This document shows, piece by piece, positions 1 to 10,000 of a stretch of 13,230 nt of DNA. Under the pieces are notes generated by a model. It saw only the letters and a list, made by a program, of their open reading frames with translations, was not told where the DNA came from and made no database searches. The DNA comes from Pinguiococcus pyrenoidosus (taxonomy: Eukaryota > Sar > Pinguiophyceae > Pinguiochrysidales > Pinguiochrysidaceae). The stretch is from NCBI GenBank assembly GCA_019677205.1, contig JAAMXY010000424.1, forward strand, positions 1-13,230, given 5' to 3'. Each line of letters opens with the position of its first letter. Position 1 is the first letter of the stretch. The position numbers and the translations under genes are program-made.

Positions 1-11
1 ACCCGCTGAGG

Positions 12-1556
12 ATGCGCTCTCTGCAGCTTTTGCTGCTTTGGCAGCTCTTGGCCGCCGCGGGCTCCTCGGGCACCGTGGAGCTGCGCTACGCGGCGCTGCC
101 GCTGGCGTTCCCCAGCAACCAGACCGTGGAGGCCGTGCGTCTGTGGCAGGTGGACGGCAGCGCCAAGGACTGGAAGCACTTCGCCGCGGGGTTGAGGGAG
201 CACTGTCGCACGCTGACGCACTTCTGCCTCACGCGCTCCGAGGTGGACAGCAGCGCGCTGCAGCGGATCCTGGCCAGCTTGCAAGGGGGCCGAGAGCTGC
301 GGCAGCTGGACCTGGACTGCGTGGGCCTCTCCTTCCGGGCGCTGCCCAAGCAGCGCGTGCTCAACAAGGTGTTTGGCGACCTGGAGCTGCTGAGTCTACG
401 GCAGAATCGCCTGGAGGAGCAGGCGATGATCTCGCTGGCCGAGGCGCTCTGCCGCCGCCAAGCTCAGGGAAGCCCCAAGCAGCAGCGGCGGCTGCGGACG
501 CTGGTGCTGGCGAACAACCCCGTGCTCGGAGACACGGGCGTCCACGCGCTGGCTAGAGCTCTGCCGCTGCTGACGGAGCTGGAGTTCCTGGATTTGTCCA
601 ACTGCAACATCGGCTCGGACGGAGCGACGGCGCTCGCTCGCGTGCTTCCACGGTGCCGCTCGCTGCGGCACCTCGACCTCCGTCACAACAACATCGGCCC
701 CTCGGGAGGCGCCGCGCTCGGCCGCGCGCTCGCCAAGGGGCTGGTCATAGGCAAGGCGAGGGTGCCCGTGCAGCGCAAGCCCTCGAGGCTGGCGATCCTC
801 GACCTGAGCTACAACAAGAAGCTCGGGAACGACGGCTTCATCGCCGTCCTGAACGGCCTGCGCGAGCGCCAGCTGCGGCGGAAGGGGAGCGTCCAGGCTG
901 AGCTGCGGGTGGCGCAGTGCGGAGTCACGCTGCAAGGGATGCTCGCCCTTGCGCACATCCTTGTGCGCGCCGGCGCTGTGCCGGGCCTCAAGCTGAAGGC
1001 GCTGATCCTCGATGACAACGCGGTGGAGCGGGAGAAGGTCGAGCCGAAGAACAAGAACTACGCCAAGGTCAGCAAGTACGTCGACAAGATGCGCCAGTTT
1101 GGGGAGAAGATGGGCCGCCGGGCGCTGTCGAACCTGGACGAAGTGCACCGGCGGTTCACCGCGCCGGACGCCAGCCCCAGCCTTCACAACCAGTTTCGAC
1201 AGCGCATCGAGGCGCCCGAGGTGCCGAGCGAGGGCATAAGTCATCTGCTGGAGGCGCTCCGCACGGGGGCCTCAGTCGGCTGCGTGAGCCTGAAAGGCTG
1301 CAAGCTCAGCCGCGCCTCGATCCTTGCCACGCTGGAGGCTATCCTCGATCTAGCCTACGCACCGCGGCGGAAGTCGGTGCCGGACATAAGGTTTGATTGT
1401 CCCAAGGCCTGCCGAGCGATACTAGACGAGTTGACAGAGGCGAGAAGCACCGGGAAGGAGCTTCACGAGCTTCACGAGCTGCACGATCGGCTCGAGGCGG
1501 AGGTCCGGAAGCTTGCGAAGTCCTTAAAGTCGAGTGCAAAGGGGAAATTATCATAA
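12..1556 (+). CDS. Secreted or ER-directed leucine-rich-repeat protein (ribonuclease-inhibitor-type LRRs)
   Basis: Single-exon gene of 514 codons ending in TAA. Residues 1-19 form a signal peptide (MRS, then a Leu-rich stretch, then AAAGSSG), which supports the ATG at 12, although the frame is open to the window edge. An Asn-Gln-Thr glycosylation sequon lies at residue 36. RI-type LRR units show as LxxLxLxxN/C blocks near residues 97-104, 125-133, 161-170, 189-200, 218-228, 260-270 and 328-336, several followed by a helix with an 'ALARAL'-like pattern. Residues 340-400 are charged and less regular. The C-terminus (480-514) is a Lys/Glu-rich helix that begins with three Glu-Leu-His units. There is no membrane segment after the signal peptide. 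LRRs bind protein partners; the ligand cannot be inferred. RI-type LRRs are usually cytosolic, so the signal peptide is unusual. The LRR call is firm and the function is unknown. The 170 bp to the next gene (convergent) shows nothing clear. Confidence 0.85.
   Translation: MRSLQLLLLWQLLAAAGSSGTVELRYAALPLAFPSNQTVEAVRLWQVDGSAKDWKHFAAGLREHCRTLTHFCLTRSEVDSSALQRILASLQGGRELRQLDLDCVGLSFRALPKQRVLNKVFGDLELLSLRQNRLEEQAMISLAEALCRRQAQGSPKQQRRLRTLVLANNPVLGDTGVHALARALPLLTELEFLDLSNCNIGSDGATALARVLPRCRSLRHLDLRHNNIGPSGGAALGRALAKGLVIGKARVPVQRKPSRLAILDLSYNKKLGNDGFIAVLNGLRERQLRRKGSVQAELRVAQCGVTLQGMLALAHILVRAGAVPGLKLKALILDDNAVEREKVEPKNKNYAKVSKYVDKMRQFGEKMGRRALSNLDEVHRRFTAPDASPSLHNQFRQRIEAPEVPSEGISHLLEALRTGASVGCVSLKGCKLSRASILATLEAILDLAYAPRRKSVPDIRFDCPKACRAILDELTEARSTGKELHELHELHDRLEAEVRKLAKSLKSSAKGKLS
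1458..1484 (+). repeat. Three 9-bp tandem repeats inside the LRR gene
   Basis: The unit GAGCTTCAC occurs twice and is followed by GAGCTGCAC. It encodes (Glu-Leu-His)x3 in the C-terminal helix of the LRR protein. The phase is kept, so copy-number change would not shift the frame. Confidence 0.8.
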
Positions 1557-1726
1557 ATCATGCTGGCAAGCTTGCCTCTTCTGGTCTTTTGCTGCAACGG
1601 CTGAGGAGAAGAAGCGCAGCGTGCGCCCGCGCTGGCGGTGCAGTCGGCGGCCAAACTCGCATGTGCCGCGACTCGAAATCAAGGCCGGAGGAGCTGGAAG
1701 GCTTCTTCGCAATCATGTCGGCATCA

Positions 1727-2575
1727 TCATGCCTGAGTTGATGGCGGCACGGCGTCCCCGGTCTCCTCCGCCTCGACAGGAGCTGCGGCCTTTGCTCGCT
1801 TTGCGTTGTCGAAGAAGAACGGGCTGTCCTTCTTGAGGTAGTCGCTCTCCAGCTGCCTCTGCACTTCCTGGAGGCTCGCGTTGCGGTTCTTGTTGTCCAC
1901 GAAGGCCAGGATGGCGATTCCAATGAGCACGCCGCAGTTGATGCCGATGTCCGTCACGCTCTTGCCGAAGTCCTTGGAGAGGTTCTGGACGCCGATGGTG
2001 ATCCCTGCAATGCTCGTGATCGCGAAGATGCCGTAGAGCGTCGTTCGTAGGAAGGGCGGAACCTAGGTCGTTGGGAAAAAACACAGAACAAACCCACACA
2101 CAGGAGAAGGGGAGAAGGAAGCTCTTCAGAAGCTCTTCAGAAACTCTGTAGTCGTCGTAGCGGCTGCTTGCTTGTCTTCGACACGATGCAGAGTGGGAAA
2201 AAGAAAAGATCCAAGAAATCACGGGGAGCTCTTACAATGATATTGGTTGGCGCCGTGCCTTCAATGCCCTCGAGAATCTCCGCCTCCCTCGAGATTTTTC
2301 TGAGGTCCATTTCGAGAATTGAGGATTCTCGGTTGGCATTTGCGTCGCAAGCATGCAGACTGACTATAGCTCCTTCTCCACGAAGGCACCCACCTAGGCG
2401 CATCCTCCACATCGTCATCTCCCGGTCCCTTCACAAACGCCCGCTGCCGTGTGCCCCGCTGTGTCCCGGTGCGCGCTACGTGCGTCGTCGACGCCCCCAC
2501 GCGCACACCGACGCCGAAGCTGGACGCAGGTCTGAGTAGGCACACCAGCGCCGCGAGGAGAGCCACAGTCCTCAT
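1727..2575 (-). CDS. Small plastid-targeted membrane protein, two transmembrane helices, unknown family
   Basis: Three exons on the minus strand: 2575-2394, 2299-2236 and 2062-1727 (TGA). They join in frame to 193 codons. Introns are 94 nt (CCTAG|GTGGGT ... CCTCAG|A) and 173 nt (CATT|GTAAGA ... CCTAG|G). The ATG at 2575 begins a signal peptide (MRTVALLAAL...RPASS) followed by Phe20. This resembles the ASAFAP-type cleavage motif of complex plastids, with an Arg/Thr-rich, transit-like stretch to about residue 48. After an acidic linker come two hydrophobic helices near residues 86-107 and 118-136, separated by a short polar loop (NLSKDFGKSVTD). A charged tail and an Ala/Pro/Glu-rich end follow. 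The layout fits a thylakoid or envelope protein. I do not recognise the family; a cyanobacterial/plastid two-helix DUF is possible. The first intron has a rival acceptor at a CAG about 60 nt upstream that would leave only a 34-nt intron. Confidence 0.72.
2120..2141. repeat. 11-bp tandem duplication inside an intron
   Basis: AGCTCTTCAGA occurs twice back to back within the second intron of the plastid-protein gene. It is probably a neutral slippage product. Confidence 0.75.
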
Positions 2576-2636
2576 TGCTCGCGGGCGTCCCAGCGAAGAA
2601 AGATCCGAAGAAGAGGGGCACGACAGACGTTTGGTT

Positions 2637-2656
2637 GAGTCTCTCTCGAGAGACTC
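2637..2656. repeat. Short inverted repeat next to the first G-box
   Basis: Arms GAGTCTCTC (2637-2645) and GAGAGACTC (2648-2656) are perfectly complementary around a 2-bp centre. They directly abut the first CACGTG. The repeat could be a dimeric factor site or chance. Confidence 0.6.
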
Positions 2657-2684
2657 CACGTGACGATTCGGCCACAGACACGTG
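2657..2684. promoter_or_regulatory. Pair of G-boxes (CACGTG)
   Basis: CACGTG occurs at 2657-2662 and 2679-2684, 22 bp apart (about two helical turns), in the contexts CCACGTGA and ACACGTGG. They lie 82-109 bp upstream of the ATG of the plastid-targeted gene. G-boxes bind bZIP and bHLH factors in plants and algae, often in light-responsive promoters. The role here is inferred. Confidence 0.5.
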
Positions 2685-3174
2685 GATGAGGTGCTGCAAA
2701 TCACAGAGACTTCGGGGCGCTGGACTTCAACAGAAATGGAGCACTTTCGAAGGCCGATGGCGCGTTCGGCCCTTCACTTGAGTCGCAACACTGCGGCGGA
2801 TCCTTTTTGGGGTTTGGGTTTTGGCCGCCTTTCTCTTCTTTACATCTTTTCAGGCATGATTTTAGGGTCGGGGAGAAGCTCGGCAAATGGGAGGGGCGGG
2901 CGGCGAGATACAGCATTCATAAAGGACCTCCACATGAAACCGCCGGATAGCAGTGCACCCATTCGAGCGCTTTGTGGAATTTTGAATCGCACACTTCGTG
3001 ACATCACCAATCACGAGTGCTCTAGGTTCTGTCCATTGTTGTAATTGGCTGAATGCCATCGCGAGCATCTGCTGGAGTCTTGTCCCGCCTTTACAACCGC
3101 ACAAGAACGACTTGAGCCTGGTCGTTGTCGCCCGGCGCGCTTCCCCCGAGCTCTGTTTCGTCCATCCAAGCTTT

Positions 3175-6100
3175 ATGTTTTCGGAGCTGGACGATGGCGA
3201 GGACTATCCATGGAGCTGCGATGACTTCATGAACCCGGTGAACATCGAGCTGCAGCCCTTGACCACCGCGGAGACGCACTTCGTGGTGAATCAGATCCGG
3301 GCCGCCGAGCCGCACGCCGAAGCGCTCGAGCAGCCGGACGAGGACGTCCCCGAGGAAGACCAGGAGACGAGGACCATGATTCCCATGGAGCGCTACGAAG
3401 CGCCCTCCGAGCAGACGCGGCGCTGTGGCTGTCCGTCCAGATACTTCGTGTCCAAAGCGCTGTGGATTCAAGTGCTGGTGCTGCTTCCGCTCTTTCTCGT
3501 GTGCAGCGTGGGGAGCATCTCCGTCGCGCTCGCCACACAGCTGGACCTGCTCAACACGCCCTGGAGCGCCTTTCCGCTGGCCTTCATCGCGCTGGGAGAC
3601 GCAGCGCTGGTGTACTTCTTCGAGCGGATCCTTAGGATCCGCTACCAACAAGGTAGGGAAACGAGCTCCCTTCCCCTTGAACCCCCCATGAACCGGGCCC
3701 AAGGCACTGCTTACAAGCACTCTGCGATGGATCAGCGGAGAAATGCTGGCTTCGAGGGGTGTGGCTCACCTGTGCGATCCTGAGCATTCTCGTGGGCGCC
3801 CTGATTGGCGTCCTGGCTTTCATCGGAGCTTTCTCGTTCCGATCCTATTGCTGCGTCTCAGCGGATGGCGAGGTAGGACGCAGCAAATTGAGCGAAGCCT
3901 GCCGGCTGGAATCAGAAGGAAGTTTCCGCCCCCCTCCCCCTCCCCCCGAGAGTCGTTCCTTCTCTTAACGAAGCCTCTACCAACTGCAGGTGGAGCCGGA
4001 ATGGGAAGGGCTGGCGGATCGACTGAGTGTCGTGGCCATCATCTCGCTGGTGAAAAGCACAGTCCTTGTGCTTCTCCTTTTCAACTGCATCGTGCTCCTG
4101 TGCCTGCGGGGCGATCGCAGGAAGGTTGCAGAGCGAAGCAGAGGCAGAGCCGACGAGGAGAGCCGTTTCCTATCAGCGAGCCGAGAGGAAGCAAAAGCGG
4201 ATTTGCCGGGGAAGTCCGACGTCGCTCCCGAGTGGCTGGGGTACGAGCGCTTCAAGCTGACAATGAGGTATCTTGCCATTGGGTGGGCCCTTGCCGCGCT
4301 CGGCTTCCTCCTGTGGTTCTCTGTCGACGCCATCATACTCTTCGGCGTGAATGATTCGCGGGAGAGCTCCGACTACAGCGGTTGCAATCGCGTGGCCCGC
4401 AGTCGGAAGACGTGTCTCCTGCCGTTCCCGAGCTCGGAGTTTCAGCGCAATGATACGGCGGGGCCCTCGCTGGTCTTTCCCCAGGGCTCCCTGCCGGTCC
4501 TCAGGACTGGCGCGAGGTACGCAGCAGTCTGGTTGCGTGGAGAGGTGTCGTGGACTGGGTGGACGCCCGGATCGATGTGTTTGACTGGCTCGGTGAAGTC
4601 ACTCTTGCCAAGTCCTAAGTGGAGACCCGCAGGTTGGATGACAACGACATCTGGAGAAGGGTGGCGGGGTGGTCGCCGCTGTCGAACATGCTCTTCACCT
4701 TGGATGGCCTGTCCGGGTCCTGCAATCTCATTGGACCGCACAGCTTGACCACGTCCATATCCGGTGAGTTGCGCTCTTCGTCCCATCCGGCGAGCTCGGA
4801 GTCCTGACGCTGCGTTCCTTCTTGCTCTCGTCCAAGGGGACAGCACGACGCTCGTACTGCGGGCGAGTGACCTTGAGCCTGTGCCGCACTTCGCTGAGCT
4901 CGATACGCTCTCGGAGCCCGTGGACGTGGCAATTCTGCAGGTGGCAGCGTCGCTCGACCCCGGCGAGAGGTACATTGTCGCCGTTCAGCGGGTGGAGTGC
5001 AACGGCGATCGGCTTGAGCGGTATGCGAGCTTCAATGAGACCTTCTCGGCCGCTGCCACCGCCGCCAGCCCCGATGGCGACACTGATCTCGTCGAGCGGT
5101 ATCGAAGCATTCGTTCGCTGCTGGACGCGTCACCGCTCATCGATGATCTTGATGACGTGCAGCTTGCGTGGGACTTCACTGTGCGTCCAGCGGACAGCTT
5201 TGAGTTGAGCACAAGCGCCCGAGCCATCCGTGCGGGGCTGGAAAGCGATTCATCAAGCATAGACATCAGCGTTGACGTGATTGAAGAGAAGAGCGACGGC
5301 TGCGAGGGGCTATCGGAAATTGGAAGCTTCGAGGACTACGCTCGCCAGCTTTGGCTGCGGGTGAGCGTCCCCCGGATTCTCGCAGATAGGTGAGCAGGTG
5401 TCCCCGCGACGCTCGCGTGCAACTTGTCCGTAACCCCCTTCTCCCGGCAGTACGCGAGACTCCAACGCCCGCAGCGACTTGGAGGCGATCCGGCTCGAGG
5501 CGGAGGAAACCAATGAGAGCATGGCGACGCGCCTGGGCAGGCTGAACTCTGTGGGCGTGTTCGTCGGGCTGCCATGCTCTCTGGAGGAGCAGCTGTCCAG
5601 TGGCGGTGCCCTCGAGATCGAGCGGGTCCTGTTCTGGGGCCACGGGCTCTTCAGTGATCGCGCGGAAGCGCTCGCAGAGGCTGTTCGAGAAGTTGCGAAC
5701 AAGGCAGAGACGCTGGTCGTCGCGCTGGACTGGAGGGGCCTGAGCCGGCACAACTTCCCTGTTGTCATGCGCGCTCTGCTCCGGGAGCCGGAGCTCCTCC
5801 GGCCCGTTGCTAGCAATCTTGTGCAAGGCTTCGTGAGCATCGCCACGGTTGTCGAGTGGGTCCGGAGTGGCGACGCCGTGGACCCGAGCTTCGTCTCTTT
5901 CCTGAAGAGATGGTCGCCAAGCATTGAACTGGCGTCCGACGTCGAGCTGCTCTTCTACGGATACTCCGCTGGAGGTAAGGGCCCATAGCCGCAGGCTTGT
6001 TTCCGCGGCCCTTCGTCGCGTGTGCCCCGCTGACCGCTGCTGCTGCTGGCAGGTATTCTCGGCGCTGGGCTGGCGGGATCCGTGGTGCCTTTCGATCGAG

Positions 6101-6901
6101 CGGTCCTTGGCGCCGGGGGCGATCCCTTCACGTTCCTCCTGTCCCGGAGCAACAACTTTCGGTTCTACGAGCAGGTGTTCCGCCTAGCAGTGGTTGATGG
6201 GTTTGACGTCCGTCTGGTCCTGTCTCTGCTTCAAGTGTTCTTCGACGATATCAGCGGCGTCTCGAGCTCGACCTTCACCGAGGCCGATGCCGCGGACTCG
6301 GACCTCATCTCAGGAGTCACCAACTCGAGGACTGACGGCCGGACCACGCCGCAGGTCCTGGTCTTCGCTGCCCTTGGCGACAGCAATGTGCCACGCTTGG
6401 GCACGGAAATCAGTGCGCGAGACTTCAACTGCAGCATCTTTCAGGAGGCCTTCGAGGTGAACGATTTTCAAGAAGACGCGCTGTATGGCCTTCCGAACGT
6501 ATCCAGCAGCGCGGAGAGCGTCACGTTCGGCGACGGCGATCGCGGCTGCGTGTTTTTTGAGATGCGCTACGAAGAGGAGTTCCTCGACATACCCGACGAC
6601 AATGGATTTCCGCCGGATGGTGAAGTTCACTCCTGCCTCCCTGTAGATAACGAGGTGCGTCCGACGGTTCGGGTGGAGGAGAGGGGTGTGGAGCGCGTCG
6701 GGGTTGTCCCTTTCTTGCCTTCGTTGTCTTCGCAGCCACCCAAGCTCACCAGTGTGTTTGTAGGTGCAAGACACGGCGGCAATATTCCTGAGAAATGGGA
6801 CGATCTTGAACACCTGCGATACCGCACTATACCCACGTGGATGTAGGAGGCGAAACGCCGACGAGAGCTGTGACGCCTTCTCCAGTTTTGTACCACGATG
6901 A
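3175..6901 (+). CDS. Five-helix membrane protein with a bacterial-type alpha/beta hydrolase domain (8 exons)
   Basis: Exons 3175-3652, 3736-3872, 3990-4516, 4633-4763, 4837-5389, 5451-5974, 6053-6654 and 6764-6901 (TGA) join in frame to 1029 codons. All introns are GT-AG (61-117 nt). An acidic, signal-less N-terminus is followed by predicted membrane helices near residues 95-118, 132-152, 168-192, 217-243 and 298-324, with a charged loop at 244-297. Five helices place the rest on the lumenal or outer face. That part starts with CLLPFPS (347-353), continues through a GWSP segment and VPHFAELD, and has an oxyanion-type GHG at 672-674. The nucleophile elbow GYSAGG has Ser781, LGDS has Asp893 and EVHS has His976, giving an ordered triad; an NTC motif follows near the C-terminus. 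This order matches large secreted hydrolases of Myxococcota and marine proteobacteria, known mostly as uncharacterised proteins. The substrate is unknown; esterase or lipase activity is likely. The start is the first in-frame ATG. Confidence 0.82.
3623..3643. repeat. 21-bp near-perfect palindrome beside a 5' splice site
   Basis: Arms AGCGGATCCT and AGGATCCGCT are separated by a single T. The palindrome lies in exon 1 of the hydrolase gene and ends 9 nt before the GT donor at 3653. Confidence 0.85.
3929..3947 (+). other. C-rich polypyrimidine tract in intron 2 of the hydrolase gene
   Basis: Nineteen pyrimidines, 17 of them C, lie 42 nt before the acceptor at 3988-3989. This is probably the polypyrimidine tract of the 117-nt intron. 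A second, weaker pyrimidine stretch follows before the AG. Confidence 0.6.
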
Positions 6902-7031
6902 TGGCGCCGCATTCCCGCAGGAGAGCGGAGAAGAGAAAGCATTTCGAACGGCATTGAATGTCTCGAATCTCCCAATCATAGCGCACGCATGCTGAAGCGC
7001 CTCTTCACTCAGGATTCGGACACCTGCCCCC

Positions 7032-10000
7032 TCAGAGTCCCCGTGCCGCCGCTAGGGCGACCTCAAGCTTCTCGAGGCCAAGGAGGCCGTTCGCCTTCGA
7101 CGCATTCCCACTCGCCTTGGGCTTCTCCGCCTCTGCAGCGGTCTGAATGGCCAGGACCATGTCCTTCGCACTTCGGCTCTGTCCCTGAGGCACCTGGACG
7201 TAGATGCCGAATCTCCCCGCCTGGGGAGCGGTCGAGATCAGCACGAAGGATCCGGCTGGATGCGCCTTGGTCATGCTCTTCAAGGCCTTCTCGCAGACTT
7301 TCTTGTCCAAGCCGGCCTCCACCACGTGGACAACAAGCTCGCTTCCAGCCTCCGCCGCGTCCGCCGCGGCGCGCGTGGAGGACTCGACGACCGCATCGGC
7401 CTTGGCCTTCTCCTGCGCCTTCTTGAACGCCTTCAACTTGTCCACGAGCCCGTTGATCCTCTGCCGCAGCTGCGCCTTCCGCACCGCGGAGATCAGCGCG
7501 TCGTCTACCTTCGTCGTCATGGCGTTCTTGACTTGCGCAAGCTCCTCGCCGGCTTCCACTTGCTCGGCCGCCGTCATGTCATCTTCCAGACTACTTGCCA
7601 GGGCGTTCGCTCGCTCTGCCGCGTCGTGGGTGACCGCCGTGATGCGTCGAATCCCCTTGGCCGTTCCCCGCTCCTCGATGATCACAAAATCCTTCGCCTC
7701 GGACGTGTTGCTGAGATGCGTGCCTCCGCAGAACTCCACGGAATAGTCCAGCCATTCCTCCCTCTCCGGGACGGCGACCATCTCCTGGACGTCCTTGCCC
7801 ACGCTGATGACCCGCACGGGATCGGGATACGCCTCCCCGAAGACGTGGCGGACGCTCGATATCTGCATGGCGACCGCCAGCGGCACCTCGTACGCATACA
7901 CGGGCATCTGCTGGCCGATTTGCTCCTTCACGATGGACTCCACTTCCGCCAGCTGCTCTATCGTCAGGCCTTCGTTCCAGCTGAAGTCAAAGCGCAGCTT
8001 GTTCTCGTCGACCGCGGATCCCTTCTGCTCCACGAGGCCCGACTGATCCTTCCAGTTCTCACGACCCAACAGCACGGATCGGAGGGCGTAGTTGAGGACG
8101 TGCGTCATCGTGTGGTTCGGCGCGACGCGCTCCCGTCTCGCGTAGTCCACCATGCAGGTCACCCGGGAACCCGGCGTGAACGCGCCCATCTCCACCACGC
8201 CGATGTGGAGCACATAGGAGCCAAACACCTGCACACTCTCTACCCGCATGATTGCGTTCGCCTCCGCTCCACTGGCTCCGCGGATGACGCCCGTGTCGAA
8301 GATCTGCCCACCCGCCTCGGCATAGAAGGAGGTGGAGTCCAGCACCAGCCCGACCACCTCGTCTCCGGGAGAGACGGAGTCGGCGAAGCCAATGCCATCC
8401 TTGCCAAGGCCGCGGCCCAAGAAGCACGCCTGAACCGTCACCGTCGGCGTCGAGTTCCAGTTGTACTTCCCGCGCGTCTCCGAGGGGCCAAAGCCCTGGT
8501 TGGCCAGCCAGGACGTCTGCTCCGCTTCGAGGAACATCTCCTTCGAGCCAAGCCCCGCAGCCTTCCGGGCCTGTGACGATTGGTGTGGGGTGGGTGAGCC
8601 GCCATAGCCTACGACGCCCTGCAGACAGTTCCGCGCCGTACCTTTTCCGCCTCGTGAGACTTCTCCACTTCCTCGGCCATCTTCGCCTCGAAGCCCTCCT
8701 TGTCGATCGCCATCTTCTGCTCCTCGGCCATGAGCGTCGTGAGGTCGAGGGGAAAGCCCATGGTGGCATAGAGAAGGAAGGCCTGATCCCCGGTGATGAC
8801 GTTCGTCCCCGCCGCCTTCTGCTCCGCTGCAAACTTGTTGAACTTCTTGATGCCGTTGTCGAGCGTGCGGTTGAAGTCCTTCTCCTCGGAGGCGATGATG
8901 GCCTTCACCTGCTCGATGCGTGTGCGCGTCTCGGGGAAGAAGTCGCCCATGACCTCCACCACGGTGTCCGCGAGCTGGCTGAAGAAGCCCTTCGGGGCCC
9001 CCATGACCTGCTGCCCGTAGCGCACGGCGCGGCGCAGCACCCGGCGCAGGACGTAGCCGCGGCCGTCGTTGGACGGCACCGCCCCGTCCGTGATGGCGAA
9101 GGTCAGCGTGCGAATGTGGTCGGCGACCACGCGATAGGCCATGTCGACGTTGTCGGTGTCCTCGTCGCCCACCTTGCCGGTGTACGGCCTGGCGCCAGTG
9201 ACCTCCTGAATCTTGGCGAAGATGGGCGCGAAGATGTCCGTGTCGTAGTTGGACTGCTTGTCCTGCAAAATGGACGACAGCCGCTCGAAGCCCATGCCCG
9301 TGTCGACGTGCTTCGCGGGCAGCTCGCGCAGGCTGCCGTCGCTCTCCCGGTTGAACTGGATGAAGACGTTGTTCCAGATTTCGATGACGTCCGGCAAGTC
9401 GGCGTTCACGAGCGCCGCCGCGTCCCTGCCGCCGATCCGGTCGTAGTGGATTTCCGTGCACGGGCCGCAGGGGCCCGTTTCTCCCATCTCCCAGAAGTTG
9501 TCCTTGCACCCGAAGGGCAGCACTTGGCCCTCGGGCAAGTACTTGAGCCACAGCTGCCTCGTGTCTTCGTCCGAGGGCAGCCCCTGCGCTTCGTCGCCCC
9601 CAAAGTACGTCGCGTACAAGCGCGCCGGGTCCAGACCAAAGGAGTCCTTGGACGTCAAGCACTCCCAGGACCACGCCACCGCCTCGGTCTTGAAGTACGA
9701 GCCGAAGCTCCAGTTGCCCAGCATCTCGAAGAACGTGTGGTGGTACACATCCTTGCCGACGTCGTCCAGGTCGTTGTGCTTGCCGCCGGCGCGGATGCAC
9801 TTCTGACTGTTCACCGCGCGCTTGAGCTTGGCCATGTCCAGGCTGGGGTCCACCGTGCCCAGGAACAGCGGCTTGAACTGGTTCATGCCCGCGTTGGCGA
9901 ACAGCAGCGTGGGGTCATCCACGGGCACCACGGGGCTGCTGGGCCAGAAGGTGTGCTCCTTGCCCTCCGTGAAGAAGCGAATGAACGTGTCGCGGATGCG

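Larger units (their letters stand above)
2576..3174. promoter_or_regulatory. Divergent intergenic region between plastid-protein and hydrolase genes
   Basis: These 599 bp separate two genes read away from each other, so promoters for both should lie here. Visible elements are two CACGTG boxes and a short inverted repeat on the plastid-protein side, and an inverted CCAAT box (ATTGG near 3042) about 130 bp before the hydrolase ATG. An AT-richer stretch with a TTCATAAAG element lies near 2915. No convincing coding exon was found. The longest open frame here has no ATG at its head and an unremarkable translation. Confidence 0.55.

Noticed and set aside
396-1244. A 282-codon frame antisense to the LRR gene
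   Set aside because: Composition mirrors the LRR codons; no motif and no separate promoter or intron pattern.
2803-2824. Telomere-like T/G run (TTTTTGGGGTTTGGGTTTTGG)
   Set aside because: It is short and irregular, with no repeated perfect unit; chance in a promoter region is likelier than an interstitial telomere.
2682-3044. A 120-codon plus-strand frame in the divergent promoter region
   Set aside because: It starts at GTG, covers G-box and promoter-like DNA, and its translation has no recognisable features.
4517-4632. A Trp/Asp-rich readable stretch between hydrolase exons 3 and 4
   Set aside because: It reads well in one frame but ends in TAA. Removing it with GAG|GTACGC and CCGCAG|G joins the flanking family landmarks in frame, so it is intron.
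7260-8576. A 438-codon open frame on the plus strand opposite AlaRS exon 2
   Set aside because: Antisense shadow of the editing and C-terminal regions, with the same skewed composition and no family features.
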